From assembly GCA_019916065.1 (NCBI GenBank), contig CM034233.1:54615947-54679946 (forward strand): a DNA stretch of 64,000 nucleotides, in the 5' to 3' direction. Under the pieces are notes generated by a model. It saw nothing but the letters and a program-made list of their open reading frames with translations. It was not told where the DNA came from and made no database searches. Within the stretch, counting starts at the first letter, position 1. Each line of letters starts with the position of its first letter. Made by a program: the position numbers and the translations under genes. This DNA comes from Vitellaria paradoxa. Its lineage: Eukaryota > Streptophyta > Magnoliopsida > Ericales > Sapotaceae. This document shows, piece by piece, positions 1 through 10,955 of the stretch.

Positions 1-3000
1 TGTTGATGTGATATAATTGACATTTAGTCATTTTCATGGGGTGGACCTATTAGTACTTTGTGGTAAGGATTGTGGAGGAGATGGGTAGAGCTAAATGTTG
101 CTAGAACCTTGATCGTATTGCTTAGAGATATAAGGATTCAGTAAACATCCCTAGCTAATGATAAGTAAAGTTGATATGTGAGTAAATGGTGTAATCATTG
201 GAGGTTTGTGAACCTAGAAGTAATGTTTGACAGATGTTTTAATGGTAGACCTGGCAATATGAAAGATGATTTGAAATGATTTTGGATATGATTGAAAGTT
301 TGTAAGTGCTAAGGGGTTTAGAGAGTCTAAGGTTGTGATTTTGGGATTTATTGAGGCTACCTTTTATTGGTGGGAATTGTGAGATTATGGAATGAATTTG
401 AAGTAGAAATGGCAATAGTAGAGAATTGAATCTTAAAATGTACGAGTTACTAACTTGATGAGCGATAATTGATTATTATAATGGTCTAGTGATAACTGGT
501 TATATGATAATATGGCGGTTTAGATTTATGATGAGGTGACCCTTTTAGTAAATAATATTAGGCATGATGGGAAAAACTTTGTGTTCACATGGTCAATTGG
601 AGATTGAATGAAAGGGAGTCTAAGTGTCGTCTTGAAAGCGAGGTGTTGATTTTGGATGTGATACTTGGAATTTTGGATGTGATCCTTGGGAGTCTAAGTC
701 CCAAGGGTTGGCTTGACTTTCATAGATTTCATATTAGATGTCGCTATTATTTTTCTGTTAGGCCATATTCTATTGCACCAATGAAGTCTTAGAAGTTTGA
801 AATTCAAGAAAATGCTTGTGAGTCAATGATTCTATAAGATATAACATTGGACACTGGGGACATTTGAGATTCTTGTTAAGAGGAATGGTAAAAAGTTTGG
901 GTCTCGAGTAAAACTGAAGTTAGTAAATTTGGTAGTAATTAAGGCAGCATATTGCTTATCAAGTATTGATATTCTGACTGAACCATTGAGCATCAAGAAT
1001 AATAACTGTTGAATTGGTTTGGGCGAGACAAAGTATGGAGATAGGTGACATTTGGTCGGATGATTTTGAGGGATTAGCGTAGTAGTTAAGTATAATCAAG
1101 AATGTGTTCTGATGATTAAGCTTTATGGATTTGGTGGAGTACCACCTTTATCTTACTCAAGTACCTCTTAATTAATGGACTTGTTGATTTAAGTGAATAG
1201 GGAAAGAGCACAAATATATGGGATAATGAGAGTGAGAATATTTTATGGCACAGAACATATGTTGAATGAAATTTTATGATTTTTTTTTTTTTTACTTGAA
1301 GAAGGGATTGCTTTTAATGTTGTGAAGGGTTACAAGAAAGATTGAGTTATGTGATAATGTCTAATGATTAGGTGGCAATATTAATTGAGGAGATTGGAAT
1401 TATATGAGGAGGATTTACCTGTACCTAATTCAGTGTTAGCTAAGATATTTTAGCATTGAAGTCTTGATGTGGTTAAGTAAACTAAGAGAATAGTTTGGAA
1501 TGCATTAGAACATAAGGACACCAAAGGTATTTGTTTATGAAAGGTAAACTAACTATGAAGTAAAGTGAAAGAGTGGAATGTTAAAAAGGGGTTGATTTAA
1601 TGATCTCCCACATTATTTGAGTGAGGTTGAAGATATGAGTGATGTTATGAGTTAAAAGTTGAAAAGTCTGTACATTGCTAAAGTAACTTTTAGTGAATGT
1701 TTGAGATTTCAAGATTCCTTGGGATGAGGATAATGGTAATGGAGGCATAAATTTCACAATGGTGAGTTACTCAGAGATGATATAGGAAGGTTATACCGCA
1801 TGTTACTTTTTGCATTCTATATATATTGCAAGATGAATCCTAGAAATTCTAAACTTTGAAAGGAACTGATCATAGTTGAATCCATGTTTTATTGAATTCT
1901 TGATTGCTACTTGCGCATTAAATGTTGAAAATACCTTTGAGTTGAATGTTCTCTAAACTGTTATGTTGAAAATCATTTGGCTTGGCCACCTGAAATTTTG
2001 GATTACTGAATTGTGCTAAAGTTGTCACACTAAGGAAATTCTTTCATCTCTATGTTGTTTACTTGAAACTTGATGGTGTTGCTATTTCACTGATGTTGGT
2101 AAAACGCACTATTGTAACTTTGGAATGGCTATTGTGTTGAACCTGGTTCAATGTTGGTTATATTTCTTAAATGGCTAATTCGATCCACTGTATCTCAACA
2201 TGTGGCAACTGTGATTTGAATTCCTTAATTGAAAAATGCCAATGGGCACGTATGAATTGAAAATTTGAACCTATTTGGTTGTCTAAAAGGATGTGCTAAT
2301 GAGTTATGATAATGTATTATGATAGTGTAATACGGTAATGTGTTATACTAATGTGTTATGGTATTTTGTGAATTGAAATACTAATGTGTTATGGTAATGT
2401 GTGAATTGAAAATTTGAACTTGTGTGGTTGTTCTTAACCTTTTGAATGTTAAGGCATTTGACTTTATAGAAAGGTCTAGTTGCGGAAACTTGCTTTGCTA
2501 AGTGGTTTTAGGTTTGAGTGTTATGATGATATCGAGGATATGCCTTGACAATGTTATGGAAAGGGGAATACGGGATCCCAGTCGTGGGACTATTTTTATT
2601 GGAAAACACATGAGTATACAGAGGTAGTTATAAATGGGTGAATTGAGCTTAAGAACTATTGAGTGTACTATAAGTAGATGAACTTTGGGAAGAATGGGGT
2701 CTAGAAGTCTATTTCAATTAAGGCCATGGTAAGAGATGGTAATACTAACAGATATAGTGAAATAAAATACAAGGTGATATTCATGAAAGTTTTGAAAGCG
2801 TTTTAAAGGAGTTTACTAGCTAATTGCTTGAAAGGTGAAAGAGAAAATATGTGTTAAGGGTTGATGCAAGGGAAAAAGTTTATTAAATCTGGGAGGTTGA
2901 TTTATGTGCTTATGGCACTCACTAGTAAGTTAAACTTGGTATGCTTGGATGATAAAGTAAATCCATTAATCTATTGATTATGCTTGGTGAGATCAACTAT

Positions 3001-5084
3001 TATATGGTGGATGGAAGATTACATGGAAATTTAGTTGTGAAGTAGAGGATAGTAGAAAAGTTGGAAGTGGGATATTTTGCTAAGTGTTTGAAAGTCCAAA
3101 GGATGTTTGAAGGCCTCGATTATATTAAACTTATCATATTGGTTAGGTTGTGAGACAATTAAATTGGATTCACACAAGTGGTGGATTAAATGTTCTGATG
3201 TGATCGACTCAAGTACGAGATATTGGGAGTTTACCTTGAATGCAAATAGAATCAAGAAATTTATCATGGACTTACATGTATGAAGAGGATCATGGCAAAT
3301 GTGAAGGAGATTAGAACTAATAAAACAGAAGGGTTTTGTTTGAATTAAATTTAAGAGTTTTGGTATGACGCCTTATGGATTGTGACTCTATATGAGGAAT
3401 TATGGAATTTAGCCTTAATTACCTGATTGATATGTTTGAATGCAGTTAAGAGAATTATTGATGTTCCAAAGGAATGATCTAAGGTTTGAACACTATTAAT
3501 AGAAGATGAGTTGAAGGGATGATTCCGGGACAACATTTTATGAACTCCCGCTACAGATTGGTTAATGATTTAGTGTTTTCATGGAGTTAATAATGTGGAG
3601 TGCTTAGATTGTTGTTTAGATAAATGGTAATTTGTGAATGTTCTTCAGTTAGTGATGTGTTGCCCATTTGTTGAAGTCTTAATTATTGGATGAGTATCTA
3701 TTGAAGTTGAAGCAAAATTGATGTGGTATGTAAACATGTATATGTTTGTGAATGAAATATCAAGGATGGCAATAAACAATGAGTTAAGGAGTTTCTATAT
3801 GGGATTGTCTATAGTTTAAGTTAAAATTTACAATAGTACTGATGTATTCTATGGTTAGTTAAAATGTTGGCTTGCCAATTGGTTTATAAGGTGTATACAT
3901 ATCTATGTGGGAGTATTGAGCTAAAGGAAGGTAATGACTTCTAGTTGAAAGAGTTAATTAAGCTTAGTTTGATGAGGTTAAAGATTAATGAGCAAGTTCC
4001 ATTTACAATTGGAGATAGGGAAAAGGATGAATGCGTGGACTGAAAAAGGATTCCAGAATGGAATAACCAGCCTACTCAGTTTTATTTGATAGTTTCCAGA
4101 ATAGACTAAAACAGTTACATTGGATTGAAAGGTTTGGTAGACCAAGAGAGTAATGCGGGTATATAAAGAAGGGAGAGTTTGAAATTGGAAACAATGCTTG
4201 GAAAGAAGAGATGTACGAATAGAGAAGAAGGATTATGAAGATAGAAAAAGATAAGGGATTGGTGGTATAGTTTGATTAGAGGTTATATCTAGTTGATATC
4301 TATTAAACTTAAGTATGATGTGCTTGATGAGGCATTTATATGTGGTTGGTACCATCTTATGGCAATTTTGAAGGTTGATTTCAACCTCAAGTTCAGTATA
4401 GTAATAATGTGATCTATTTGGTTTGTGATATAGTTTTGATTGGATGGTCCCCAATCTCGGTTACAAAGGAATTAAATGTTAAGGTCAGGTGTTTCAGTGT
4501 TAGACCCATGGGGAGAAACTTGGAAGCAATAGAAAGGCAACCTTTTTGAGGAAATGGTATATCTAGTACAAGATAAGCTATGTTAGGGGCAAATTGGGTA
4601 AATAAGTGTATTAAGGATATCATTATTTATTAACTGGGAAATATTGATTAAAAAGATAGATGTTATGGAGATTTAAGGAAGTCTAAACTTTGGGATATGT
4701 GGGAAGAGAAGAAATTCAATTTTATGGAGAAGGGAGATTGATAGGAAAGGTGATCGAATGGAGTATTGTGGGAAACCATATAGTAAGAGATGAAGGATAA
4801 GGATTTGAAAATTTGGTTGCTATTACTTGAGTTTACAGATGCATAGTGAAGGTATAATTATTAGTGTTTTTGAATTGTAATGATTAATTTGTAAAGTGAT
4901 TTGAATATTGATTCATGAATAGAATTTCAAGTTTCACATGTCTAAGAAATTTCAGGACGATAAGGGACATGTTTAAAGATGTGAGTTTAAGATCTAGAAG
5001 AGACATCTGTGACTATTTACCTAGGAGTTTGGATATGATTGTGGTACCAAATTTTAGGGACGAAATTTTTTGATGGGGGGGGAA
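1..5084 (+). mobile_element. Decayed internal region of a Tekay/Del-like Gypsy element (3' part)
   Basis: No reading frame of useful length survives and I cannot point to any RT, integrase or chromodomain motif, so the assignment rests on position. The stretch runs directly into a polypurine tract and an LTR that starts TGTAATACCCC, the hallmark start of plant Tekay/Del chromovirus LTRs. It should therefore be the pol side of that element, with its 5' part beyond the window. The plus strand is C-poor and G-rich (for example 3 C against 15 G in 241-300), which would fit long one-sided C-to-T decay. Minus-strand frames of 60-80 codons here look like chance. Unrelated insertions inside it cannot be excluded. 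Confidence 0.45.
5071..5084 (+). promoter_or_regulatory. Polypurine tract of the Tekay-like element
   Basis: A run of eight G in TGATGGGGGGGGAA lies immediately before the LTR start. Position and composition match the plus-strand primer of an LTR retrotransposon and fix the orientation as plus. Confidence 0.7.
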
Positions 5085-5263
5085 TGTAATACCCCGAACT
5101 TGTATTCAGGTAAGTATATGGTTTTTGATGTATTTTGGAGGTTAAGATATGTTAATTTAGTGGTATGGATCATTTATTGTGTTTTGGAGTTGAGGACTTT
5201 GAAGGAAATAGGTTATGTAGTCAAAAGTGACATTTTGGCCAAGTGCTAGAAAATGGGGGGAAC

Positions 5264-5339
5264 CTTGGGCGCCCACCTGAAAAGAGCTTGTGCGCCCAAG
5301 GTCTTGGGTGCCCACCTGAGAAGAGCTTGGGCACCCAAG
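5264..5339. repeat. Two tandem stem-loops in the Tekay-like LTR
   Basis: Two direct copies of about 39 bp occur (5264-5300 and 5303-5339). Each starts with CTTGGG and ends with CCCAAG, so each forms a stem. Copy 1 pairs CTTGGGCGCCC with GTGCGCCCAAG (10 of 11). Copy 2 pairs CTTGGGTGCCC with GGGCACCCAAG (11 of 11). The C-to-T change in one arm is matched by G-to-A in the other. Confidence 0.7.
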
Positions 5340-6927
5340 GCACAGTGGATTTGACAGACAAGTGTTGCTCTGCAATTTTCAGCTAAGCCTCACCCTATTA
5401 AAACCTATACCTAGCTAGGGGTGATGGGAAACCTGAAGATTACTGTTGAAGGACTTTAAAATATTGTTATATATATATATGATTGATTTGATGCAAGAGA
5501 GAGAGAGAGAAGTTGCTTGGGAGAGGAAGAATCGGGTGAGAAGCAAAGAGGAAGAGCAAAGGAGAAGAACGAGACCACCGGGTAGAGATTTCAAGGTAGG
5601 TCCTTCTACCCTTCATGAAACCCAAATTTCTTTTGCAAGATTGTGATTAGAACCTCAAGAAATCTTGCTATGTAATTTATTTGTAGTTTTGATAAAGGAG
5701 GGAGAAGATTGAGTCCATCAAAGTTTGAGGGTTTGGAAGCTCAAGACACCTTCTTGTTGATTCATCTTCTTGCCACTTGAGGTAGGGATTTGATGCCTCA
5801 TTCTTACATATGCGTTGTGTAACAAAGAGTAGATTATCATTAGAAAGCCCTCTTTAAGTGTTGATTTCATGTATGGAAGAAAATGGGAGTTATACACATG
5901 TATATATATATGTATAGGTTGAGAGAGTGAAAGTAGTGTTTTGATCCATAACTTGGCTTGTAGTTAATGAAAACTCAAAATATTTGATTTTGTTGGGTGC
6001 CTAAGATCCTTGTGTTGATGTTAGAAACTTGAAACTTTAAGTATTTTTACATTAACTTGGTTTATTTGAGGTCCCAAGGGTGAAAACCGTGAAACCAGAA
6101 AACAGAGTCTAGAACCCAGAACTTGGCCCAAGCTGTGGGCGCACGAGGGGGACACAGTCAGGTGCCCAAGACATAAATGCCATGGGCACCCAAGCCCCTT
6201 GGGTGCATGGCTGAGTGTCAACTTGGGCGCCCACTGCGCCCAGGTCACTTTTCTGACATTTTTTAGTTTAGCCTTCTACTTGGGGCATATGGAAGAGTTG
6301 GTAACTTGTTTTTACATAAAACTTTTAATTGATTAATTATATGGCTTTTAAAAGTGATTAAGGAGTATTTAACTTAAGCTTGTGGGATTTAACTTGAAAG
6401 GGCAAGTAAATGTCACCTTGAATTGCATGAATTGGAAGTCTACCTTGAAATAAGAGTCTCAATTGGATAAAATTGTGTATGTGCCTTGATGTAAACTAAC
6501 TGTGGAAGTTTATGAACTTGTGTATGATTAAGTGAAATGTTACTTGACAAAGGGAGCTCATGTTCATAATATTGAAGAACGTTGAATGTTTAATAAGGCT
6601 TGATCAATGTTGTTGCGTGATGAATTGTGGGATAAACTGAAATGTGGAAATGTGTTGTGGGAAAGTATATGAGGTTGAATGTGAATCTATGAATGATGAA
6701 ATGTTATGTGATGAATGATTGTTTGTGTGCGGGGGCCGTGGTGGGGTGCGGAAATAGGAAAGGTTAGAGAGTACCCTCGGGTTAAGAGTCTCGGAACCTG
6801 CGCAGGGTTAGGTGTCAATGCTAGTGGGTTAGTAGCCCACAACATTGTGTGTGTTTTGGCTCCTCGTGGCCCTGGACGGCGATCCTAAATGACGACATCG
6901 GTTTATCGTTTCCATTGGGTTTTGGCC

Positions 6928-6935
6928 TATAAAAG
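6928..6935 (+). promoter_or_regulatory. Putative TATA box of the Tekay-like LTR
   Basis: TATAAAAG follows a locally GC-rich stretch and is the best core-promoter match in this LTR. No transcription start can be fixed from sequence. Confidence 0.4.
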
Positions 6936-7695
6936 ATGATAATGTGTATGCACCCATCGCCCGATAACTTGTGTGATTATGGTTGTGCAATGTAATGATG
7001 AATGGTTGATGAAGTGAATGCGATTACTTGATTGAGTATTGTTCGAATGATAAAATAGTGTTGAAATGTGAATGGAATTGAAGTTTGAATTGCAAAACAT
7101 AAACATTAACCAAAATTTAAAATCTTAAACTTTGGCATTGTTGAATAAACATATGTTTCCACTTATTTTGACATGGCTATGTTAATGAAATGTTATGACT
7201 CTAGAAAGTGTTAAAATGGCTAACCTTACTTGAGATGCATTTCATGGTTAGATTGCATACCATATATGTTTGCTTGAGACATCGTGGGCACAAGTGGACT
7301 CGTGCTCACGTCCTTACAGATTTTGATGCAAGTACAGGCGATAACAATCAGGTGGGCTAATGAGGTTGGACTAGGAGGTTATGCATAAGCCCAACCAAGC
7401 TTAGCAAAGTTCTTGGTCATCTAGTTTAAATATCTTTTGGGATTGTGATATTGTACACTTCTAATTTTTTTTTTTCGATTTGGTTGTAATGGCCTTAAGT
7501 CCTAAGTTATGTAATTTGGGAATAGTGTATAGAGTATGTGACTCGGCAATAGTAAAGGTTAAACTTATGTTATCCTATTTTATGTCTCGGGCTCACTAGC
7601 TTATGTTGCGTTGCTCTGATCATGGGATTGGTTATGTTAGTGCATGTTGTGTGTTTCTCACTCACCCCTCGGGTCACGAGATCCGGGGTGTGAGA

Positions 7696-8197
7696 TATTA
7701 TTTGGTAAGCTTTTCACATAAGCTGTTGCCTGCTTAGTTGGTTAAATGTTGAGTTTTCCTTCTTAGTGATTGGAGTTTGATTCCTCTCAAGCATTTAAGG
7801 AAGCTTGGTGCCCACTGTTGCCATGTTAGCATCAGTCGTTGGCAAATCACAGCGCCACGTCATTAGCCTACATTAGCAACAGGCCCACTGCCACGTTAAA
7901 CACTGACTAGCTTGGGGCTCCATGTCAAACACAAACCAGCTTTGAGCGCTACATCACCAACCACTGCCACGTAGATCACAAAGCTGCCACATCAACCAAG
8001 TTTCTGTAATTTATACTTTGCCCCAAAGTTTTTAAAAATTATATTTTTGGCATTTTTACACCCAAAAATATATATTTTTTTTCAATTAAGTCCTTCCTGG
8101 GGTTTTTCATCCTTCCAAATCCATCTGTAATATTGGTTTTCTATAATTGTGATTTAGAATTGAAAAGAAAATTAACACGGCTAAGACAAATAGTGGC
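7696..8197. other. Unassigned stretch between Tekay-like LTR and Copia remnant
   Basis: I see no coding frame. There are dispersed GCCAC-containing words between about 7850 and 8000 (GCCACGTCATTAGCC, TGCCACGTAGATCAC, GCTGCCACATCAACC). It may hold the degraded leader of the Copia element that follows, but I see no primer-binding site or LTR end. Confidence 0.3.
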
Positions 8198-8930
8198 ATG
8201 ATAAAACTGACCTCCTTTAACTATGTCATTTGGAATCCTTCTATAGAAAACTGGATTTATTACAAGAATTTGGCGACCCCATTGAGACTAAATGGGAAAA
8301 TCCTACAGATAAGAATGAGGAAGAATGGAACAAGTTTAACATACAAAATGTTGGAATGATTCAGCAACAAATTGACATTAGTGTATTTCATCATGTCACT
8401 AAGGAGACAAATGCATACACTTTTTGGCAGAAAGTAGAGAAAATGTATAAGAAGAAGACCATTCAAAACAAAGCACGTCTGATGTGAAGACTTGTGAACC
8501 TGTGATACAAGGATGGAAATTCTATCACCAAGCATATGAGCAATTTCCAATGCTTGGTGAACCAACTGGCTTCTGTGAGTAAAATGTTGGATGATGAAAT
8601 GTAAGCCTTAGTGCTAGTAGGCACTTTAACTGATAGCTTGGAGACTTTAGTTATCTATTTAAGCAATTTTGCTCCTAGTGGACTTATAACCATAGAAATG
8701 GTTCAAGATGCCTTGTTGAATGAAAAGGTAAGATGAAAAGAGATGGGACCTTGACGTTCCTTGGCTCTTGTCAATGAGAACAAGAGTTAAAGATGAGGTA
8801 GGTGTAGAAATCGATATAATAACAGAGGAAATAATCGCAGCAAGTCCAAAGCCCAGGGACGATCTAAATCCTAGGTCAAATTTTTTCATTACCAGAGCAA
8901 GTTCAAGAACTAGATGTTCCAAACACTAAT
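8198..8930 (+). pseudogene. Ty1/Copia gag remnant
   Basis: The frame begins MIKLTSFNYVIWNPSIENW (ATG at 8198), which is the Copia Gag N-terminus with its conserved N-Y-x-x-W and a following W. After an early frame change, the UBN2/Retrotran_gag_2 domain continues to about 8490 with a tryptophan in TFWQKVEKMY and then IQNKARLM. Stops and frame changes follow at about 8485, 8600 and 8735. A basic segment near 8800-8880 leads to VKFFHYQSKF, which sits where the CCHC knuckle should be but has lost its cysteines. Capsid protein of a Copia element; dead. Confidence 0.8.
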
Positions 8931-9007
8931 GATGTTCAAGATGAATAGAATGTAAAAGGTTCTGAGCTAGGGAGCTATCTTTTTCACCAGAAACACAACC
9001 AAAAAGA

Positions 9008-10425
9008 TCAACTATGGAGCATCAGCCATCAGTTCGATACTCACCTTTTGAATATGTAATGTTCACTGATGAAGGGGAGCTAGAAAGCCTATAAGAAGCA
9101 ATGTCCCATAAAGATAAAATAGGCTAAATGAAGGCTATGCAAGAAGAAATGAGTTCACTATATCATAACGAGACCTGCAAGTTAGGGGAACTCCCAGTTG
9201 GAAGGAAAGCCTTACAGAACAAATGGATATTCAATCTTAAGAATGGTGCAATTGGGAAATTGATCAAGTACAAAGCCCAGTTAGTCGTCAAATGTTTTGG
9301 TCAGAAGAAAGGGATTGACTTTGATGAAATTTTTTCCCCATTTGTCAAGATGACCTCTATTAGAATGGTGCTAGGTTTAACTGTTGGCATGGAACTTGAG
9401 CTAGAGCAGCTGGATGTGAAGATTGCATTCATCCATGGAGATTTAGAAGAAGAGATTCACATGAAGCAGCTAGAAGTTCTTGAAGTTAAAGGGAAGGAAC
9501 ACATGATTTGCAAACTAAAGAAAAGCTTGTACAAGTTAAAATAAGCTTCGAGATAATAGTATAAGAAGTTTGAATCATTCATGGTAAGTCATGGATGCAA
9601 GCGTACAGATTCAAATTTATTGTCTACATTCAGAAGTTCTCAGATGGAAGCTTTATTATTTTACTACTCTATATCGACGACATGTCGATAGATGGGTAGA
9701 ATGCTGAGATGATCAACAAGCTAAAGAAAGAATTCCCCAACTCAAAAAATATTTGGCATAAAGATTGTTCATGATAGGAACATGAAGAAATTGTGGCTGT
9801 CACAAGAGAAGTACATTACATGAGATTCCTTACTCCTCAACTGTTGGGAGATGTATGCTATGGTGTCCACACAACTAGACATTACCAATGTAGTTGGAGT
9901 TATGAGCAGATTTCTTTCTAATCCCCAAAAAGTATTTGGAAGTAGTGAAATGGATTCTGAGGCATCTTAAGGGTACTTTTGAGGTTTTGAACCAATCTTG
10001 GAAGGGTACACAGATGTTGATATAGTAGCAGACCTTGATTGTAGAAAGAGCACTCTGGGTGTGTGTTTACTTTTGTAGGGGGCACCATCTTAAGGCAATC
10101 CAAGTTGCAAAAATGTGTTGCTTTATCTCCAATGGAAGGCTAAATACATTACTATTCACAAAAGTAGGGAAAAAGAAGCTCTGGTTGAAGATTTTCTTTA
10201 TGAATTATATCAAGAGTAGTCAAAGTATGTGATTTACTGCGATAGTCAGAGTGCTTTAGATGCAAGCAAGAGTGCCATATATCATTCACACACGAAACAT
10301 ATTGACATCTACTATTAGTGAATACGTGAAGTTATAAAGAAAAAGCTTATGATGCTTAAGAAGATCCATACATAAAAGAATCTTGCAGATATGTTGACAA
10401 AAATGGTTCTTAGAGATCGATAAGC
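9008..10425 (+). pseudogene. Ty1/Copia reverse transcriptase and RNase H remnant
   Basis: The frame starts in the linker before RT (RRSTMEHQ-like, then PSVRYSPFEYVM) and enters the RVT_2 domain. 9128-9544 gives an open stretch with KAMQEEMSSLY, a YKAQLVVKCFGQKKGIDF-type block, FSPFVKMTSIRMVLGL and QLDVKIAFIHGDLEEEI. Stops at about 9099, 9126 and 9542 break it. The rest of RT is scrambled to about 9960. RNase H is recognisable as CDSQSALDASKSAIYHSHTK at about 10240-10300 and as NLADMLTK at about 10380-10400. Protease and integrase are missing between gag and RT, so this is a deletion derivative as well as a mutated one. Confidence 0.88.
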
Positions 10426-10499
10426 ACATGTTTTTCTAGGAAAAGGTTGCCATGGACTCCGTGTAAGGAGTTGATGATGGTGTTCCTTTCTCCCATAGG

Positions 10500-10955
10500 T
10501 GTGGAGGGGGAGTTTCAATGGATCCTTACCCATGTTAATGGTAGAGAACCCAAAGGGTTTTTGGGTAGAGAATGTAAGGGGTTTCTGTAACTTTTGTAAC
10601 TTGTATCATTAATCACCTTTTGTGACTCTTATTAAAGCCGAGATAGTGAAAGTCATCAACTAGCCTTGTAAATCTCTATATATATGTATTTGTAAGATGA
10701 GGGTCTGACACAGCAAAACAGAGAGTAGGGTGAGAGATACATAGTGTGTAAGAGATTCCTCTCATTCAGATAATCCACACACACAGAGAGAGAAAGAGAG
10801 AAAGAGAGAAAGAGAGAGATTTTGTATTCCCATAGTGATATAGTAGAGTAATTTTTAATCTTTTCTGTGGACGTAGGCTATGCCAAACCACGTTAATTCT
10901 TGTGTTCTTTACTTTCTTTGTTTTTAATTTCTATCCAATTATTTATTCTGATCCT
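10500..10955 (+). mobile_element. 3' LTR of the Copia remnant (approximate ends)
   Basis: A purine run GGTGTGGAGGGGGAG at about 10497-10514 is in the place of a polypurine tract. The following 450 bp carries features common in Copia LTRs: a pyrimidine/AG-rich transcribed region and, near the end, a GTGGACGTAGGCTATGCC ... AACCACGTTAATTCT block at about 10868-10905. Exact ends are uncertain and no 5' LTR was recognised. Confidence 0.5.
10776..10819. repeat. AC/AG microsatellite
   Basis: ACACACACAGAGAGAG followed by AAAGAGAG units inside the Copia LTR. Confidence 0.85.

Larger units (their letters stand above)
5085..7695 (+). mobile_element. 3' LTR of a Tekay/Del-like Gypsy element
   Basis: It starts TGTAATACCCCGAAC after a polypurine tract and ends ATCCGGGGTGTGAGA, where intact relatives normally end GTGTGACA. 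The last CA is thus probably mutated. The length of about 2.6 kb is plausible for Tekay LTRs. A CpG-rich patch at about 6725-6905 is followed by a TATAAAAG box at 6928, which would be the promoter. Two palindrome-bearing blocks (5264-5339 and about 6120-6245) lie upstream of that box. Small open frames at 5446-5646 and elsewhere show no protein character. The partner 5' LTR is outside the window, so the target duplication cannot be checked. Confidence 0.7.

Noticed and set aside
4233..4623. Minus-strand frames of 69-73 codons in the decayed Gypsy region
   Set aside because: Opposite to the element's strand and in C-poor DNA, where antisense frames stay open by composition.
5446..5646. Open frame with arginine/glutamate-rich peptide in the Tekay-like LTR
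   Set aside because: Translation of an AG repeat and LTR DNA; no homolog or conserved frame visible.
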